A stretch of DNA of 64,000 bases from an uncultured Faecalibacterium sp. (GCA_934503275.1 CAKSVD010000003.1:124001-188000), one strand, 5' to 3'. Numbered from the stretch's first letter, positions 40,301-50,997 are shown. Numbers and translations are program-made. Notes: a model not told the origin generated them from the sequence alone.

Positions 40301-40891
40301 GAGGAGTATAAGGAGGTCAAGGCCCGCTACGATGAACTGTCCCGTCAGGTGACCGACGTGGAGGAGAGCCGCAACGAGTTGAGCCGCATGATCGCAAAGC
40401 TTTCCGCCCAGATGCGGGAGATCTTTACCGACAGCTTCCGCGCCATCAACGAAAACTTCAGCCGCGTATTCACCGAGTTGTTCGGCGGCGGCGAAGCCAG
40501 CCTTGTGCTGGAGGACGAAAGCGATGTGTTGGCCTGCGGCATCGGCATCCGGGTAGCGCCGCCGGGCAAGGTGATCAAAAATCTGGAAGCCCTTTCCGGC
40601 GGCGAGCAGGCGCTGGTGGCCATCAGCATCTACTTTGCCATTCTGGCGGTGAACCCCGCGCCCTTCTGTATTCTGGATGAGATCGAGGCCGCCTTGGACG
40701 ATGCCAACGTGGTGCGGTTTGCCCAGTATCTGCGCCGCATCAGCGATAAGACCCAGTTCATCGTCATCACCCACCGCCGCGGCACCATGGAGGCCGCCAA
40801 CGTGCTGTATGGCGTTACCATGCAGGAGGACGGCGTGTCCAAGCTGCTCAAGCTGGATCTGGAACAGGTTGACGCAACGCTGGTTTCCTGA
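37334..40891 (+). CDS. smc: Chromosome segregation protein SMC
   Basis: 1185-residue condensin ATPase. Walker A is GPNGSGKSNLSDAVRWVLGE (about residues 32-51). Two long Ala/Glu/Gln coiled coils flank a hinge at about 510-670 (RRLRGVLGPVSTILKVEPG to NAGGSFTGGSVQRS). The signature ALSGGEQALVAISIYFAIL and Walker B PFCILDEIEAALDDANV are at the C-terminus. The ATG directly follows the rnc stop, so translation is probably coupled; a ribosome site AAAGGAAAAG overlaps the rnc end. Confidence 0.98.
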   Translation: MVFKELEIQGFKSFPDKVKISFDTGVTGVVGPNGSGKSNLSDAVRWVLGETSSRQLRAAGKMEDVIFGGTRKRSPMGFAQVRLTLDNAAHTLDVDADEVTIGRKYYRSGDSEYTINGQVCRLRDVYELLLDTGIGRDGYSVIGQGRIAEIVAAKSSERREIFEEACGIAKYRYRKTEAERRLAAAGENLERLRDILGELESRVGPLEKESAKAQKFLELSAQRKTLEVTLWTDGVHRAREAVRQQVRDYETAQTDYERFDRETKAAEQEAEEIRMQAQQLTVAVERLNGDIRSITQQISGSESRIAVLENDILRNDESAASLQQEIAAGQQDTAEADAALQRHRAVAKTMEAAGEKLAAEIEALNAELARLADASTASGARKDTVRTELADRTAKRTEAQVVQAAAEAAGDTARQRLPALEQSARDAAAQLEETKQDLADTVKYRQTLEENEKQLGNIRSGLELKLRSRKAALDEADAAEQRLGRELDAARQRLSVLRELEKNMDGYQNSVRAVMRAAGARRLRGVLGPVSTILKVEPGCEVAIETALGGALQNIVVENEAAAKAAIALLRNDHAGRATFLPLDTVQPGAFRGRLSGTARLASALVQADPRYENIVSNLLGRIIVVEDINEASRVARDNGYHNKVVTMDGQVINAGGSFTGGSVQRSAGLFTRKQEMEELRLKAAKLQKDCIAAQEKTDQCKEQTDALQAELTATASEQITAANDRVRAEAEQKRLEAAAAQLETAVQNAQQQMDALQAALNDSRAKADAAALQQAELTAQIEQLTAELSRIAEGSDSFLTQQNQLAQALSAKRLEQVTRRKDAELAYSQIAALEQRAKDAAARRTALEESLAALAARSEACRTEIAAIRKAKTDSQTTITQKEQAIREATEKRLACQQKETEALAKARTASDSREEMGREMARLAERKAAAEAEYDQTVAKLWDEYQLSVSQAEQLCVEFDSLTALRAQVADLRSKIRALGSVNVSAIEEYKEVKARYDELSRQVTDVEESRNELSRMIAKLSAQMREIFTDSFRAINENFSRVFTELFGGGEASLVLEDESDVLACGIGIRVAPPGKVIKNLEALSGGEQALVAISIYFAILAVNPAPFCILDEIEAALDDANVVRFAQYLRRISDKTQFIVITHRRGTMEAANVLYGVTMQEDGVSKLLKLDLEQVDATLVS

Positions 40892-40926
40892 TATAAAATA
40901 AACAGAAAATAGATAGGAGGACCACT

Positions 40927-41865
40927 ATGGCGTTCTTCGGATTTGGAAAAAAAGAAAAAGATAAGATGAAAACGGGTCTGGAAAAGACCCGCACCGGCTT
41001 CTGGGGCAGCATTATGAACACCCTGACCGGCAGTGTCATCGACGATGAGATGTACGATGATCTGGAGGAGCAGCTGATCCTTGCCGACGTAGGCGGCGAG
41101 GTGGCGGTGCATCTGGTGGACAAGCTTCGCGACTGTGTGCGTGACAAGGGACTCAAGTCCGGCGAACAGGCCGCAGATGCCCTGCGCGACATCATTGCCG
41201 AGGAGATGACCCCGGAGGCCGAGATGGCGCTGGACGGCAAGCCCGCCGTCATTCTGGTCATCGGCGTCAACGGCGTGGGCAAGACCACCAGTATTGCAAA
41301 GCTGGCCGATTATTACACCCGGCAGGGCAAGCGGGTCATGCTGGCCGCCGGTGACACCTTCCGTGCCGCTGCCAGCGAGCAGCTGGAGATCTGGGCAAGC
41401 CGCGCCGGTGTGCCCATCATCAGCGCGGGCGAAGGCGCAGACCCCGCCGCTGTCATCTTTGATACGGTCAAGTCTGCCACCGCACGCGGCTATGATATGG
41501 TCATTGCGGACACCGCAGGCCGTCTGCACAACAAAGCAAACCTGATGGCAGAACTTTCCAAGATCAGCCGCAGCGTCAAAAAGGCAAGCCCGGAGGCCAG
41601 CCTTGAGACCCTGCTGGTGCTGGATGCCATCACCGGGCAGAACGCTATCAGTCAGGCCAAGGAATTCTGCAAGGCTGCCGATGCCACCGGCATCATCCTG
41701 ACCAAGCTGGACGGCACCGCCAAGGGCGGCTGCGTCGTGGCGGTCAAGCAGCGTCTGGGTCTGCCGGTGCGCTTTATCGGCGTGGGCGAGGGCATCGATG
41801 ACCTGCTGCCCTTCACCCCGGAGGGCTTTGTGGAAGAACTGCTCCCCCGGGAATGGAAGCATTAA
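40927..41865 (+). CDS. ftsY: Signal recognition particle receptor FtsY
   Basis: 312 residues: a short N-terminal basic segment, then the N and G domains of the SRP GTPase. G motifs: [38 protein letters not shown] and [10 protein letters not shown]. It receives ribosome-SRP complexes at the membrane. The acidic A domain of enterobacterial FtsY is absent, as usual in Firmicutes. GGAGGA lies 7 nt before the ATG. Confidence 0.97.
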   Translation: MAFFGFGKKEKDKMKTGLEKTRTGFWGSIMNTLTGSVIDDEMYDDLEEQLILADVGGEVAVHLVDKLRDCVRDKGLKSGEQAADALRDIIAEEMTPEAEMALDGKPAVILVIGVNGVGKTTSIAKLADYYTRQGKRVMLAAGDTFRAAASEQLEIWASRAGVPIISAGEGADPAAVIFDTVKSATARGYDMVIADTAGRLHNKANLMAELSKISRSVKKASPEASLETLLVLDAITGQNAISQAKEFCKAADATGIILTKLDGTAKGGCVVAVKQRLGLPVRFIGVGEGIDDLLPFTPEGFVEELLPREWKH

Positions 41866-41878
41866 GGAGGCGCGGAAA

Positions 41879-42514
41879 ATGAAAATTTGTGCAGCTACCG
41901 GCAACGCCGGAAAGCTTCGCGAGCTGCGCCGCATTCTGGAGGCGCAGGGGCACGAGGTGGTCAGCCAGAAGGAACTGGGCATCACCATCGAGCCGGAGGA
42001 GACCGGCACCACCTTTGCCGAGAATGCTCTTATCAAGGCCGAGACCATCTGCAAGGCCAGCGGTCTGCCTACCATCGCCGATGACTCCGGCCTGTGTGTG
42101 GACGCGCTGGACGGCGCACCCGGCGTGTACAGCGCCCGCTACTGCGGCCACCACGGCGATGACGAGGCCAACAACGATAAGCTTCTGACTGCCATGCAGG
42201 CGGTGCCTGCCGGGCAGCGGGGCGCAAAGTTCGTCTCGGCGGTGTGCTTCATCCTGCCGGACGGCCGGCACCTCACCTGCATGGGCGAATGTCCGGGCAG
42301 CATCGCCTTTACGCGGCTGTGCGGCGACTACGGTTTTGGCTACGACCCGCTGTTCATCCCCGCCGACTGCGGCGTGGGCAAAACGGACAAGCGCCCCAAC
42401 ACCGAGAACCGCAGCTACGCCCAGCTGACCCCGGACGAAAAGGACGCCATCAGCCACCGCGGCAACGCGCTGGCAGAACTGGAAAAGCAGCTGCCGGGGT
42501 TTCTGGGGGAGTGA
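41879..42514 (+). CDS. rdgB: Non-canonical purine NTP pyrophosphatase (RdgB/HAM1)
   Basis: 211 residues. It hydrolyses dITP/XTP and so keeps deaminated purines out of DNA and RNA. Motifs: ATGNAGKLRELRRIL at the N-terminus, GTTFAENALIKAE, DDSGLCVDALDGAPGVYSARY and the late FGYDPLFIP and SHRGNAL. The ATG at 41879 is preceded by AAGGAGG; it lies 13 nt after ftsY. Confidence 0.96.
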   Translation: MKICAATGNAGKLRELRRILEAQGHEVVSQKELGITIEPEETGTTFAENALIKAETICKASGLPTIADDSGLCVDALDGAPGVYSARYCGHHGDDEANNDKLLTAMQAVPAGQRGAKFVSAVCFILPDGRHLTCMGECPGSIAFTRLCGDYGFGYDPLFIPADCGVGKTDKRPNTENRSYAQLTPDEKDAISHRGNALAELEKQLPGFLGE

Positions 42515-42542
42515 AGAGACGCAAGGGTTGCTGTGTTTGACC

Positions 42543-42663
42543 CGGGCGGTTGGTACTTTCTCTGAGGACCGTCCGCTGGGGTGGGACCCTGTTGCCCGCA
42601 GGGCAATAGGGCGGGCGATGGAATGGCCCGATTCGTGTCCGAAGAGAAATGTACCCGCCGCCC
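42543..42663. repeat. Large imperfect palindrome with internal hairpins
   Basis: The arms pair in register over more than 20 positions: CGGGCGG (42543-42549) with CCGCCCG (42657-42663), GGTAC with GTACC, TTTCTCT (42557-42563) with AGAGAAA (42643-42649), and GGAC (42566-42569) with GTCC (42637-42640). The apex contains a GCCC/GGGC hairpin around 42590-42610 and a CGGGC/GCCCG hairpin. It lies in the rdgB-yhbY gap directly before copy B of the two-hairpin element. Open frames through it are incidental. It could be a structured RNA or a miniature mobile repeat. Confidence 0.65.
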
Positions 42664-42675
42664 GCGCCACCTCTC

Positions 42676-42779
42676 GTGAAAAAGTAAAATTGAAAAATCT
42701 ACAGATTTTTCAATTTTACAAAATATAAAAAGAATTCTGCTGATATTGTCAGAGCGTAAGCGGAGACAATACTAAATCG
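42676..42779. repeat. Two-hairpin dispersed element, copy B
   Basis: GTGAAAAA box (42676-42683), a 16-bp perfect AT-rich stem (42684-42699 with 42704-42719) around loop TACA, and a 25-nt spacer. The second hairpin has outer stem ATTGTC/GACAAT (42745-42750 with 42765-42770), and AAATCG closes at 42774-42779. The outer stem of the second hairpin differs from the other copies at two base pairs, both compensated. Confidence 0.85.
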
Positions 42780-42821
42780 TTTTTTACCGGAATATCAACC
42801 TGAAAATAAAGGAGAAAAACT

Positions 42822-43118
42822 ATGCTGACTAGCAAACAGCGCGCCATTCTGCGCGGCAAGGCAAATACCATGGACCCCGTTTATATCGTGGGCAAGGGTG
42901 AGATCGACGAGACCCTGATCCAGGGCGTGAAGGACTGTCTGGACGCCCGGGAACTCATCAAGCTTAAGGTGCTGGAAAACAGTATGTACAACGCCCGCGA
43001 GGCCGCCACCATGCTGGCCGAGGCCACCGGCGCAGACTGCGTGCAGGTCATCGGCTCCAAGTTCGTGCTGTATCTGCAAAAGAAAAAGGACAGCGCCTAC
43101 GCTGCCCTGCTGAAGTAA
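42822..43118 (+). CDS. yhbY: YhbY family RNA-binding protein (CRM domain)
   Basis: 98 residues, single CRS1-YhbY domain: LTSKQRAILRGKANTMDPVYIVGKGEI opening, the NSMYNAREAATMLAEATGADCVQVIG core. It associates with pre-50S ribosomes. GGAG lies before the ATG, and the gene begins the conserved yhbY-nadD-yqeK cluster, with nadD following after one base. Confidence 0.95.
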   Translation: MLTSKQRAILRGKANTMDPVYIVGKGEIDETLIQGVKDCLDARELIKLKVLENSMYNAREAATMLAEATGADCVQVIGSKFVLYLQKKKDSAYAALLK

Positions 43119-43119
43119 G

Positions 43120-43758
43120 ATGAAGATCCTTCTCTATGGTGGCAGCTTCGACCCACCCCATAACGGACATCTGAACAACCTGCGTGCAGCGGCAGAGCGT
43201 GTGCACCCGGATAAGATCGTGGTGATGCCGGCAGGAACCTCCCCTTTTAAGGAGGGGACGAATGCCTCCGGCGCGCTGCGGCTGGAAATGTGCCGGTGCT
43301 TTGCGGCGCTGGCGCAGGAGCCCGGGATGCCGCCGCTGGAAGTAAGCGGCTGGGAGGTGGTGCAGGCCGCAGCGGGCAGCCGCAATTATACCGTGCTCAC
43401 GCTGGAAATGCTGGCAAAGGAAAACCCCGGTGCTATACTGTACTTGGCCATTGGCAGCGATATGCTGCTCAGCTTTGAGGGCTGGCACCGCTGGCAGGAT
43501 ATCCTGCGCCTTGCGCGGGTAGTGGTCACCAGCCGGGATATCGGCGATGCCCCGGCGCTGCACGCAAAGGCAAAGCAGCTGGACCCGTCGGGCGGACGCA
43601 TCCTGTTTGCCCCGGTGCAGGCGCTGCCCATGTCCAGCAGCCAGCTGCGGGCCCGGCTTGCCGCCGGAGAAGAGTGCGAAACCGAACTGCCGGAGGAAGT
43701 GCGCAGCGTCATCCGGCGGGAGGGACTATACCGGAACACAGAAGGAAGTAGCAGATAA
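43120..43758 (+). CDS. nadD: Nicotinate-nucleotide adenylyltransferase
   Basis: 212 residues. It adenylates nicotinate mononucleotide in NAD synthesis. The nucleotidyltransferase motif GGSFDPPHNGHL is at residues 6-17 and the second signature SSSQLRARLAAG is near the C-terminus (SMSSSQLR type). The ATG lies one base after the yhbY stop and the stop directly abuts yqeK. Confidence 0.96.
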   Translation: MKILLYGGSFDPPHNGHLNNLRAAAERVHPDKIVVMPAGTSPFKEGTNASGALRLEMCRCFAALAQEPGMPPLEVSGWEVVQAAAGSRNYTVLTLEMLAKENPGAILYLAIGSDMLLSFEGWHRWQDILRLARVVVTSRDIGDAPALHAKAKQLDPSGGRILFAPVQALPMSSSQLRARLAAGEECETELPEEVRSVIRREGLYRNTEGSSR

Positions 43759-44337
43759 ATGGATCTGAAACAGGCAAAGGAGCTTGTGCGCGGCCGCTTG
43801 AGCGATAAGCGCTACGAGCATACCATCAACGTGAAAAAAATGGCCGTCAAGCTGGCCAAGCACTATGGCACCGACCCGGAGCAGGCCGCACTGGCTGCGC
43901 TTTTGCACGATGCCGCCAAGGAACTGCCCAAGGACGAGATGCGCGCCATCATGCAGGCGCACCCGGAATATGCGCAGGGGGGCGAAGCACGCCCCACGCC
44001 GGTGTGGCACGGCATCTGTGCCGCCATTCTGGCGCGTACGGAGTGGGGCGTTACGGACGAAGCCGTGCTCAGCGCCATCGCCTGCCATACCGCAGGCAAG
44101 GCGGGCATGACCCAGTTGGACAAGATCCTGTATCTGGCAGATATGACCAGTGCCGAGCGGGACTGGCCGGGGGTGGAAAAGCTGCGCAAGCTGGAAATGA
44201 AGGACTTAGACGCAGCCATGCTGGCAGCGCTCAGGCAGACCAACGGCTTTGTGCTGTCCGACGGCAAACCCCTTGACCCCGAGAGCAAGGCCGCCTACGA
44301 GGATATCTTAGCGCACAGCGGGCAGAATGAAGGGTGA
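43759..44337 (+). CDS. yqeK: HD-domain hydrolase YqeK (Ap4A hydrolase type)
   Basis: 192 residues. HD motifs: KRYEHTINVKKMA (first His), ALLHDAAKELP (HD) and AIACHTAGKAGMTQLDKILYLADM. YqeK proteins symmetrically cleave diadenosine tetraphosphate. It is encoded directly behind nadD, as is usual in Firmicutes, which links it to nucleotide/NAD metabolism. Confidence 0.94.
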   Translation: MDLKQAKELVRGRLSDKRYEHTINVKKMAVKLAKHYGTDPEQAALAALLHDAAKELPKDEMRAIMQAHPEYAQGGEARPTPVWHGICAAILARTEWGVTDEAVLSAIACHTAGKAGMTQLDKILYLADMTSAERDWPGVEKLRKLEMKDLDAAMLAALRQTNGFVLSDGKPLDPESKAAYEDILAHSGQNEG

Positions 44338-44387
44338 AAAGCCGGACACCGGTTGAAAATGGTTCCGGCCATCCCCGGATAAAACAA

Positions 44388-44416
44388 TTGCAGATTTTGC
44401 CATACCATGTTATACT
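44388..44416 (+). promoter_or_regulatory. Promoter of the LCP gene
   Basis: TTGCAG (44388-44393), 17-nt spacer, TATACT (44411-44416). Confidence 0.7.
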
Positions 44417-44484
44417 GAAGGATATGACAGGTCTGCAGGTAAAAAACTCTGCAGAGCAGTGAAAAGCTGGAGGATACAAAAAGC

Positions 44485-45861
44485 ATGAGCCAGACGCCAC
44501 GCCATATCAATACAGACCGCTCACTCGGCCGCCCGGATCAGGCAGCCAGTGCTTCCCGCCCCACGCCGGAGCAGCAGAATACCCGCAGCACTGCCGGGGC
44601 GCAGCACGCCGCACCTCCCCGCCGCCCGGCACAGCCCGACATGGGCGGGGACGGTGCACCGCGCCGCCGCAAAAAGAAGAAAAAGACCCCGCTGTGGCTG
44701 CCCTTTGCCATCGTGATGGGTGTGATCGCCGTGATCTCCGGTGTGGTGGTGTACGGCGTGAGCCTTGTGAACAAGGTGGAGGACAGCATCCGCCCGGCAG
44801 AAAGCGCCCCCTCCATCGTGCAGGAGATCCAGACTGCCGAGGAATACAAGGGCGATGTGGTCAACATTCTGGTCTGCGGCATCGACTTTGAAGAGGGCCG
44901 CACCTACAGCGACGCCAGTTCCAACGACGGTATGACGGATATGATCCTGTATTGCCAGTTCGATATCAAGGGCGGTGCGCTGCGGATGCTGCAGATTCCC
45001 CGCAACACGCTGGTGACCACCCAGAACCGCAAGCTTACCCTCTCCAACGGCAAGACCTATGCCGTTTCCAACTACCAGATCAACTCGGTGGCACTTTCCA
45101 ACGGCGGCAGCATTGCCGCGCTGGCAGATGTCATCTACGACCAGTACCACCTGCCCATCGACTACTATGTCACGATTGATATGCAGGCACTGGTGGAAAT
45201 GGTGGATAACTTCGGCGGCATCGAGGTGTATATCCCCCGGGATATGTCCTACGGCGGCAGTAAACTGCTGAAGGGCTACCGCAATCTGGACGGTGCCTCG
45301 GCGGAGTTCTTTGTGCGCTGCCGCCACGGCGACGGCTACGCAAACTCTGATATCGACCGCTTGAATATGCAGCGCTACTTCTACGCAGGCCTGTTCAAGC
45401 GCGCCCGCGCCATGGGCATTACCGATATCCTGAACCAGCTGCCGCTGATATTCAAGGACTATATCCACACGGATATGGATATCACCACCATCGCAAAGCT
45501 GCTGGCGTCCTTCCTTAAGATCGACAGCTCCAATATCATTCTGGCGCAGACGCCGGTGTTCATGGGTGTGCCCAACGTGGGCAAGACCGACTCCTTTGCC
45601 GGCTATTCCTGCGTGGTGCCGGATGCCGGCTCCATCGCAAATCTGCTCAACCAGTATTTCTGCACCTACACCGGCCCGGTGGAGGTAAGCGAGTTGCACA
45701 TGGTCACCGACCAGTGGCCCCACGGCAGCGCATCCACCGATGCCAACGTGCAGTATATGGGACGCATCGATAAGGAATCTGACGACGCCATCCTCGGCGG
45801 CGATACCGACCTTTCCGGCGCTGTGACCACCGATGGTCAGGCAGCGGGCACCGGACAGTAA
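44485..45861 (+). CDS. LytR-CpsA-Psr family cell-wall polymer ligase
   Basis: 458 residues, type II membrane topology. Residues 1-68 are a cytoplasmic Pro/Arg/Lys-rich tail, about 69-93 the membrane helix (LWLPFAIVMGVIAVISGVVVYGVSL), and 120-360 the extracellular LCP domain. LCP landmarks are DMILYCQFDIKGGALRMLQIPRNTLV and the substrate-site region FFVRCRHGDGYANSDIDRLNMQRYF. The family attaches teichoic acids or capsule to peptidoglycan from polyprenyl-linked donors. It has its own promoter and sits between yqeK and rsfS, a common order in Clostridia. Confidence 0.93.
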   Translation: MSQTPRHINTDRSLGRPDQAASASRPTPEQQNTRSTAGAQHAAPPRRPAQPDMGGDGAPRRRKKKKKTPLWLPFAIVMGVIAVISGVVVYGVSLVNKVEDSIRPAESAPSIVQEIQTAEEYKGDVVNILVCGIDFEEGRTYSDASSNDGMTDMILYCQFDIKGGALRMLQIPRNTLVTTQNRKLTLSNGKTYAVSNYQINSVALSNGGSIAALADVIYDQYHLPIDYYVTIDMQALVEMVDNFGGIEVYIPRDMSYGGSKLLKGYRNLDGASAEFFVRCRHGDGYANSDIDRLNMQRYFYAGLFKRARAMGITDILNQLPLIFKDYIHTDMDITTIAKLLASFLKIDSSNIILAQTPVFMGVPNVGKTDSFAGYSCVVPDAGSIANLLNQYFCTYTGPVEVSELHMVTDQWPHGSASTDANVQYMGRIDKESDDAILGGDTDLSGAVTTDGQAAGTGQ

Positions 45862-45923
45862 CAACAGAAAACAACGCCCTGCACACCGGGTGCGGGGGAT
45901 GTTCCGACAGAAGGGAGAAACAT

Positions 45924-46307
45924 ATGGATAATTTCAACGACAGCAAGGCGCTTGCCATTGAGATCGCCAAGATTTTGGACAAGAAGAAGGCGCAGGATGT
46001 GCGGGTGCTCAAGGTGGAAAGCCTGACCGTCCTGACCGATTACTTCGTCATTGCCTCTGGTACCTCCACTACGCAGGTGGCCTCTCTGGCAGATGAGGTG
46101 GAGTACGAGCTTTCGCAGAAGGGTCTGGAACCCTATAGCACCGAGGGCCACGACACCAAGAACTGGGTGCTGCTGGATTACTCTAACGTCATCGTGCACG
46201 TCTTTGTGCCCAACAGCCGCGCCTACTATGATCTGGAGCACCTGTGGGCAGACGGCGAGCCGGTGGACATCTCGGAGTACCTGACCCCGGATAGCAGCAT
46301 TGAATAA
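45924..46307 (+). CDS. rsfS: Ribosome silencing factor RsfS
   Basis: 127 residues. It binds L14 and blocks subunit joining in starvation. Conserved YFVIASGTSTTQVASLADEVE and GHDTKNWVLLDYSNVIVHVF are present. GGGAG lies before the ATG, 62 nt after the LCP gene with no terminator. Confidence 0.96.
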   Translation: MDNFNDSKALAIEIAKILDKKKAQDVRVLKVESLTVLTDYFVIASGTSTTQVASLADEVEYELSQKGLEPYSTEGHDTKNWVLLDYSNVIVHVFVPNSRAYYDLEHLWADGEPVDISEYLTPDSSIE

Positions 46308-46378
46308 TTAAGGCAAACAGGTCTACCTCCGGTAAAAGTCCTCTTTGTGATTGCGGCGCAATAGGGAAAGTTGGCAAA

Positions 46379-46430
46379 AACTTCCCCTTGGGGGAGTTGG
46401 CAGGGCGAATGCCCTGACAGAGAGGGTTTA
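46379..46430. repeat. Hairpin repeat of the AACCCTCTC family, single unit
   Basis: AACTTCCCC pairs with GGGGGAGTT (46379-46398), then CAGGGC/GCCCTG around GAAT, then AGAGAGGGTTT. The order and ends match the right half of the element at 36510-36629. CCGGTA on the left and TACCGG on the right flank the unit. It fills most of the 197-nt rsfS-leuS gap. No T-box motif is visible here. Confidence 0.65.
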
Positions 46431-46504
46431 TACCGGAAGTACCTTGAAAGCATACACACCCCAAGCAACGGTATTTTGGTTAAAGTCTGGAGCTGATTAC
46501 AAAC

Positions 46505-49054
<2,550 letters not shown>

Positions 49055-49183
49055 GAACTGCTGCTCCGCTGAATAAGCGTGAACATATCATCACCCGCAG
49101 AGGCGGACCCGGCGCAGGAAACACCCGGGGGCGTCTGTTCAAAAATCTTTCAAAAGTTTTGAGCAAAAACTTTCAAAAAAAGG

Positions 49184-49212
49184 TTGACGAACCGGATAAA
49201 ATGCGCTATACT
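49184..49212 (+). promoter_or_regulatory. Promoter of rpsU
   Basis: TTGACG (49184-49189), 17-nt spacer, TATACT (49207-49212). Confidence 0.85.
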
Positions 49213-49275
49213 GTCTACTGTTAGTTACCATGTAACAACGAAATTCCTGCCTCACGGTCCAAGGGAGGGAATAAG

Positions 49276-49452
49276 ATGTCGGAAATTCGTGTTAAAGAGG
49301 GCGAGTCGCTGGAAAGCGCACTGCGTCGCTTCAAGCGCAGCACTGCTCGCAGCGGTGTGCTCGCAGAGGTTCGTAAGCGCGAGGCTTACGAGAAGCCGTC
49401 TGTTAAGCGCAAGAAGAAGTCCGAAGCAGCCCGCAAGCGCAAGTTCAAGTAA
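49276..49452 (+). CDS. rpsU: 30S ribosomal protein S21
   Basis: 58 residues: begins [19 protein letters not shown] and ends in a strongly basic tail [14 protein letters not shown], the S21 pattern. The ATG at 49276 has GGGAGGGA 6-12 nt upstream. It has its own strong promoter and terminator, so it is a monocistronic, highly expressed gene. Confidence 0.97.
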   Translation: MSEIRVKEGESLESALRRFKRSTARSGVLAEVRKREAYEKPSVKRKKKSEAARKRKFK

Positions 49453-49509
49453 TTGATTGCTTGGAATCGCACGTTGCTTTAGATTTTAAACGCGTTGCTA
49501 ACGCCGATG

Positions 49510-49543
49510 TAGGGGAGCCTGTTTATGCAGGTTCCCCTATTTT
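49510..49543 (+). terminator. Terminator of rpsU
   Basis: A 12-bp stem (49510-49521 with 49528-49539) followed by TTTT. Confidence 0.85.
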
Positions 49544-49588
49544 CATTTTAAAGCTGCTTTGCGCAGGGCAGACTGAGAGGGTCTATTT

Positions 49589-50092
49589 ATGCTCATTACC
49601 CCCGAATATGTTTTTAAGGACGTTACCCACATCACGCCGGAATGGCTTGCCGCCAAGGGCATCACGGCTCTGGTGCTGGATATCGACAACACCCTGACCG
49701 CAGACCGCAGTCAGGAACTGCCGGAGGAGGTGGCCGCGTGGCTTGCCGCCATGCGCAAGGCCGGGGTAAAGCTGACCATCGTCTCCAACGGCGCAGAAAA
49801 GCGGGTGCGCCCCTTTGCTGAAAAGCTGGGCCTTGCCTATCTGTATCGCGCCGCCAAACCCCTGCCTTTTGCGCTGATGGCGGCGCAGCACCGCATGGGC
49901 GTGAAGCACCGCCAGATGGCCATGGTGGGCGACCAGCTTTACGCCGACCGCATGGTGGCGGCGCTGTACGGCATTCCCGGGCTGATGGTCATCCCCCGCG
50001 GACCGGATTTGGGTGCACAGGTCATCCTCAAGCGCAAGTGGGAAAAAAAGCACTGGCAAAAGTACTACGACAGAGGAGGTAAGACCCTGTGA
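49589..50092 (+). CDS. yqeG: YqeG family HAD-IIIA phosphatase
   Basis: 167 residues. HAD motif I is LVLDIDNTLTADR (residues about 28-40), motif II TIVSNGAEKR, and motif IV MVGDQLYADRMVA. It resembles phosphatidylglycerophosphate-phosphatase-like YqeG proteins, but the substrate is uncertain. The stop overlaps the GTG of the next gene by 4 nt, so the two are coupled. Confidence 0.9.
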   Translation: MLITPEYVFKDVTHITPEWLAAKGITALVLDIDNTLTADRSQELPEEVAAWLAAMRKAGVKLTIVSNGAEKRVRPFAEKLGLAYLYRAAKPLPFALMAAQHRMGVKHRQMAMVGDQLYADRMVAALYGIPGLMVIPRGPDLGAQVILKRKWEKKHWQKYYDRGGKTL

Positions 50093-50958
50093 GCGAAGCT
50101 TGGAACATCCGGTTCGGCACCGCAGGCACCAGCGACAGCTTTGCTGCCCAAGGCTACAAAAGCAGCTTGGATGTGCCGGAGTACACCGCAAAAATGGGGC
50201 TGAACGCCTTTGAGTACCAGTGCGGGCGCGGGGTGCGTCTGGGGCTGGATAAGGCCGCCCGCATGGCTGCCCTTGCCGCCCAGCAGGATATCCTGTTCAG
50301 CGTCCACGCACCTTATTATATCAGTATGTCCAGTCTGGAAGAGGACAAGCGGCTGAACAGCATCCAGTACCTGCTGCAAAGCGCGGCGGTGTGCCGGGCG
50401 CTGGGCGGCAGACGCATCATCTTCCACTCCGGCAGCTGTGGCAAGCAGAGCCGGGAAGCCGCGCTGGAAAAGGCGCTGGATACCATGCGCCGCGCCGTGG
50501 CTGCGCTGGACGAGGCAGGCTTTGAGGATATGACCCTGTGCCCGGAGACCATGGGCAAGGTGGGGCAGCTGGGCACGCTGGACGAGGTGCTGACGCTGTG
50601 CGGCGTGGACAGCCGCATCACCCCCTGTATCGACTTCGGACATCTGAACGCCCGCACGCTGGGCGGCATCCGGACCAAGGCAGACTACGCCGCCATTCTG
50701 GACCGCATGGCTGAGGTGCTGGGCGATGACCGCGCCCGGCAGTTCCATGTGCACTTTTCCCGCATCGAGTACTCAGCGGGCGGCGAAAAGCGCCACTGGA
50801 CCTTTGCCGATACCCAGTTCGGCCCGGAGCCCCAGCCCCTGATGGAGTTGCTGGCACAGCGTCAGCTGACGCCGGTGGTCATCTGCGAGAGTGCGGGCAC
50901 GCAGGCCGAGGATGCGCAGATGATGCAGCAAATGTACCGCGCAGCGCGGAATGTGTAA
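50089..50958 (+). CDS. Endonuclease IV-like (AP endonuclease family 2) TIM-barrel protein
   Basis: 289 residues. Metal-ligand motifs of endonuclease IV can be followed: SVHAPYYISM (His), IIFHSGSCG (His), LCPETMGKVGQLGTLDE (Glu), CIDFGHLNAR (Asp/His), FHVHFSRIEYSAGGEKRH and a final CESAG (Glu). It would cut DNA at abasic sites. Members of this subfamily are often annotated as deoxyribonuclease IV. GTG start at 50089, coupled to yqeG. Confidence 0.88.
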   Translation: MSEAWNIRFGTAGTSDSFAAQGYKSSLDVPEYTAKMGLNAFEYQCGRGVRLGLDKAARMAALAAQQDILFSVHAPYYISMSSLEEDKRLNSIQYLLQSAAVCRALGGRRIIFHSGSCGKQSREAALEKALDTMRRAVAALDEAGFEDMTLCPETMGKVGQLGTLDEVLTLCGVDSRITPCIDFGHLNARTLGGIRTKADYAAILDRMAEVLGDDRARQFHVHFSRIEYSAGGEKRHWTFADTQFGPEPQPLMELLAQRQLTPVVICESAGTQAEDAQMMQQMYRAARNV

Positions 50959-50997
50959 AAGATTTTGTGTTTTTATCGTCTTTTTTGCCCAAACCCC

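Noticed and set aside
42528..42728. 66-codon frame through the large palindrome
   Set aside because: The sequence is explained by base-paired arms and the AT-rich first stem of copy B; no ribosome site.
46308..46504. T-box leader for leuS
   Set aside because: No GGTGG/ACCGC T-box sequence or antiterminator could be found; the gap is occupied by a hairpin repeat.
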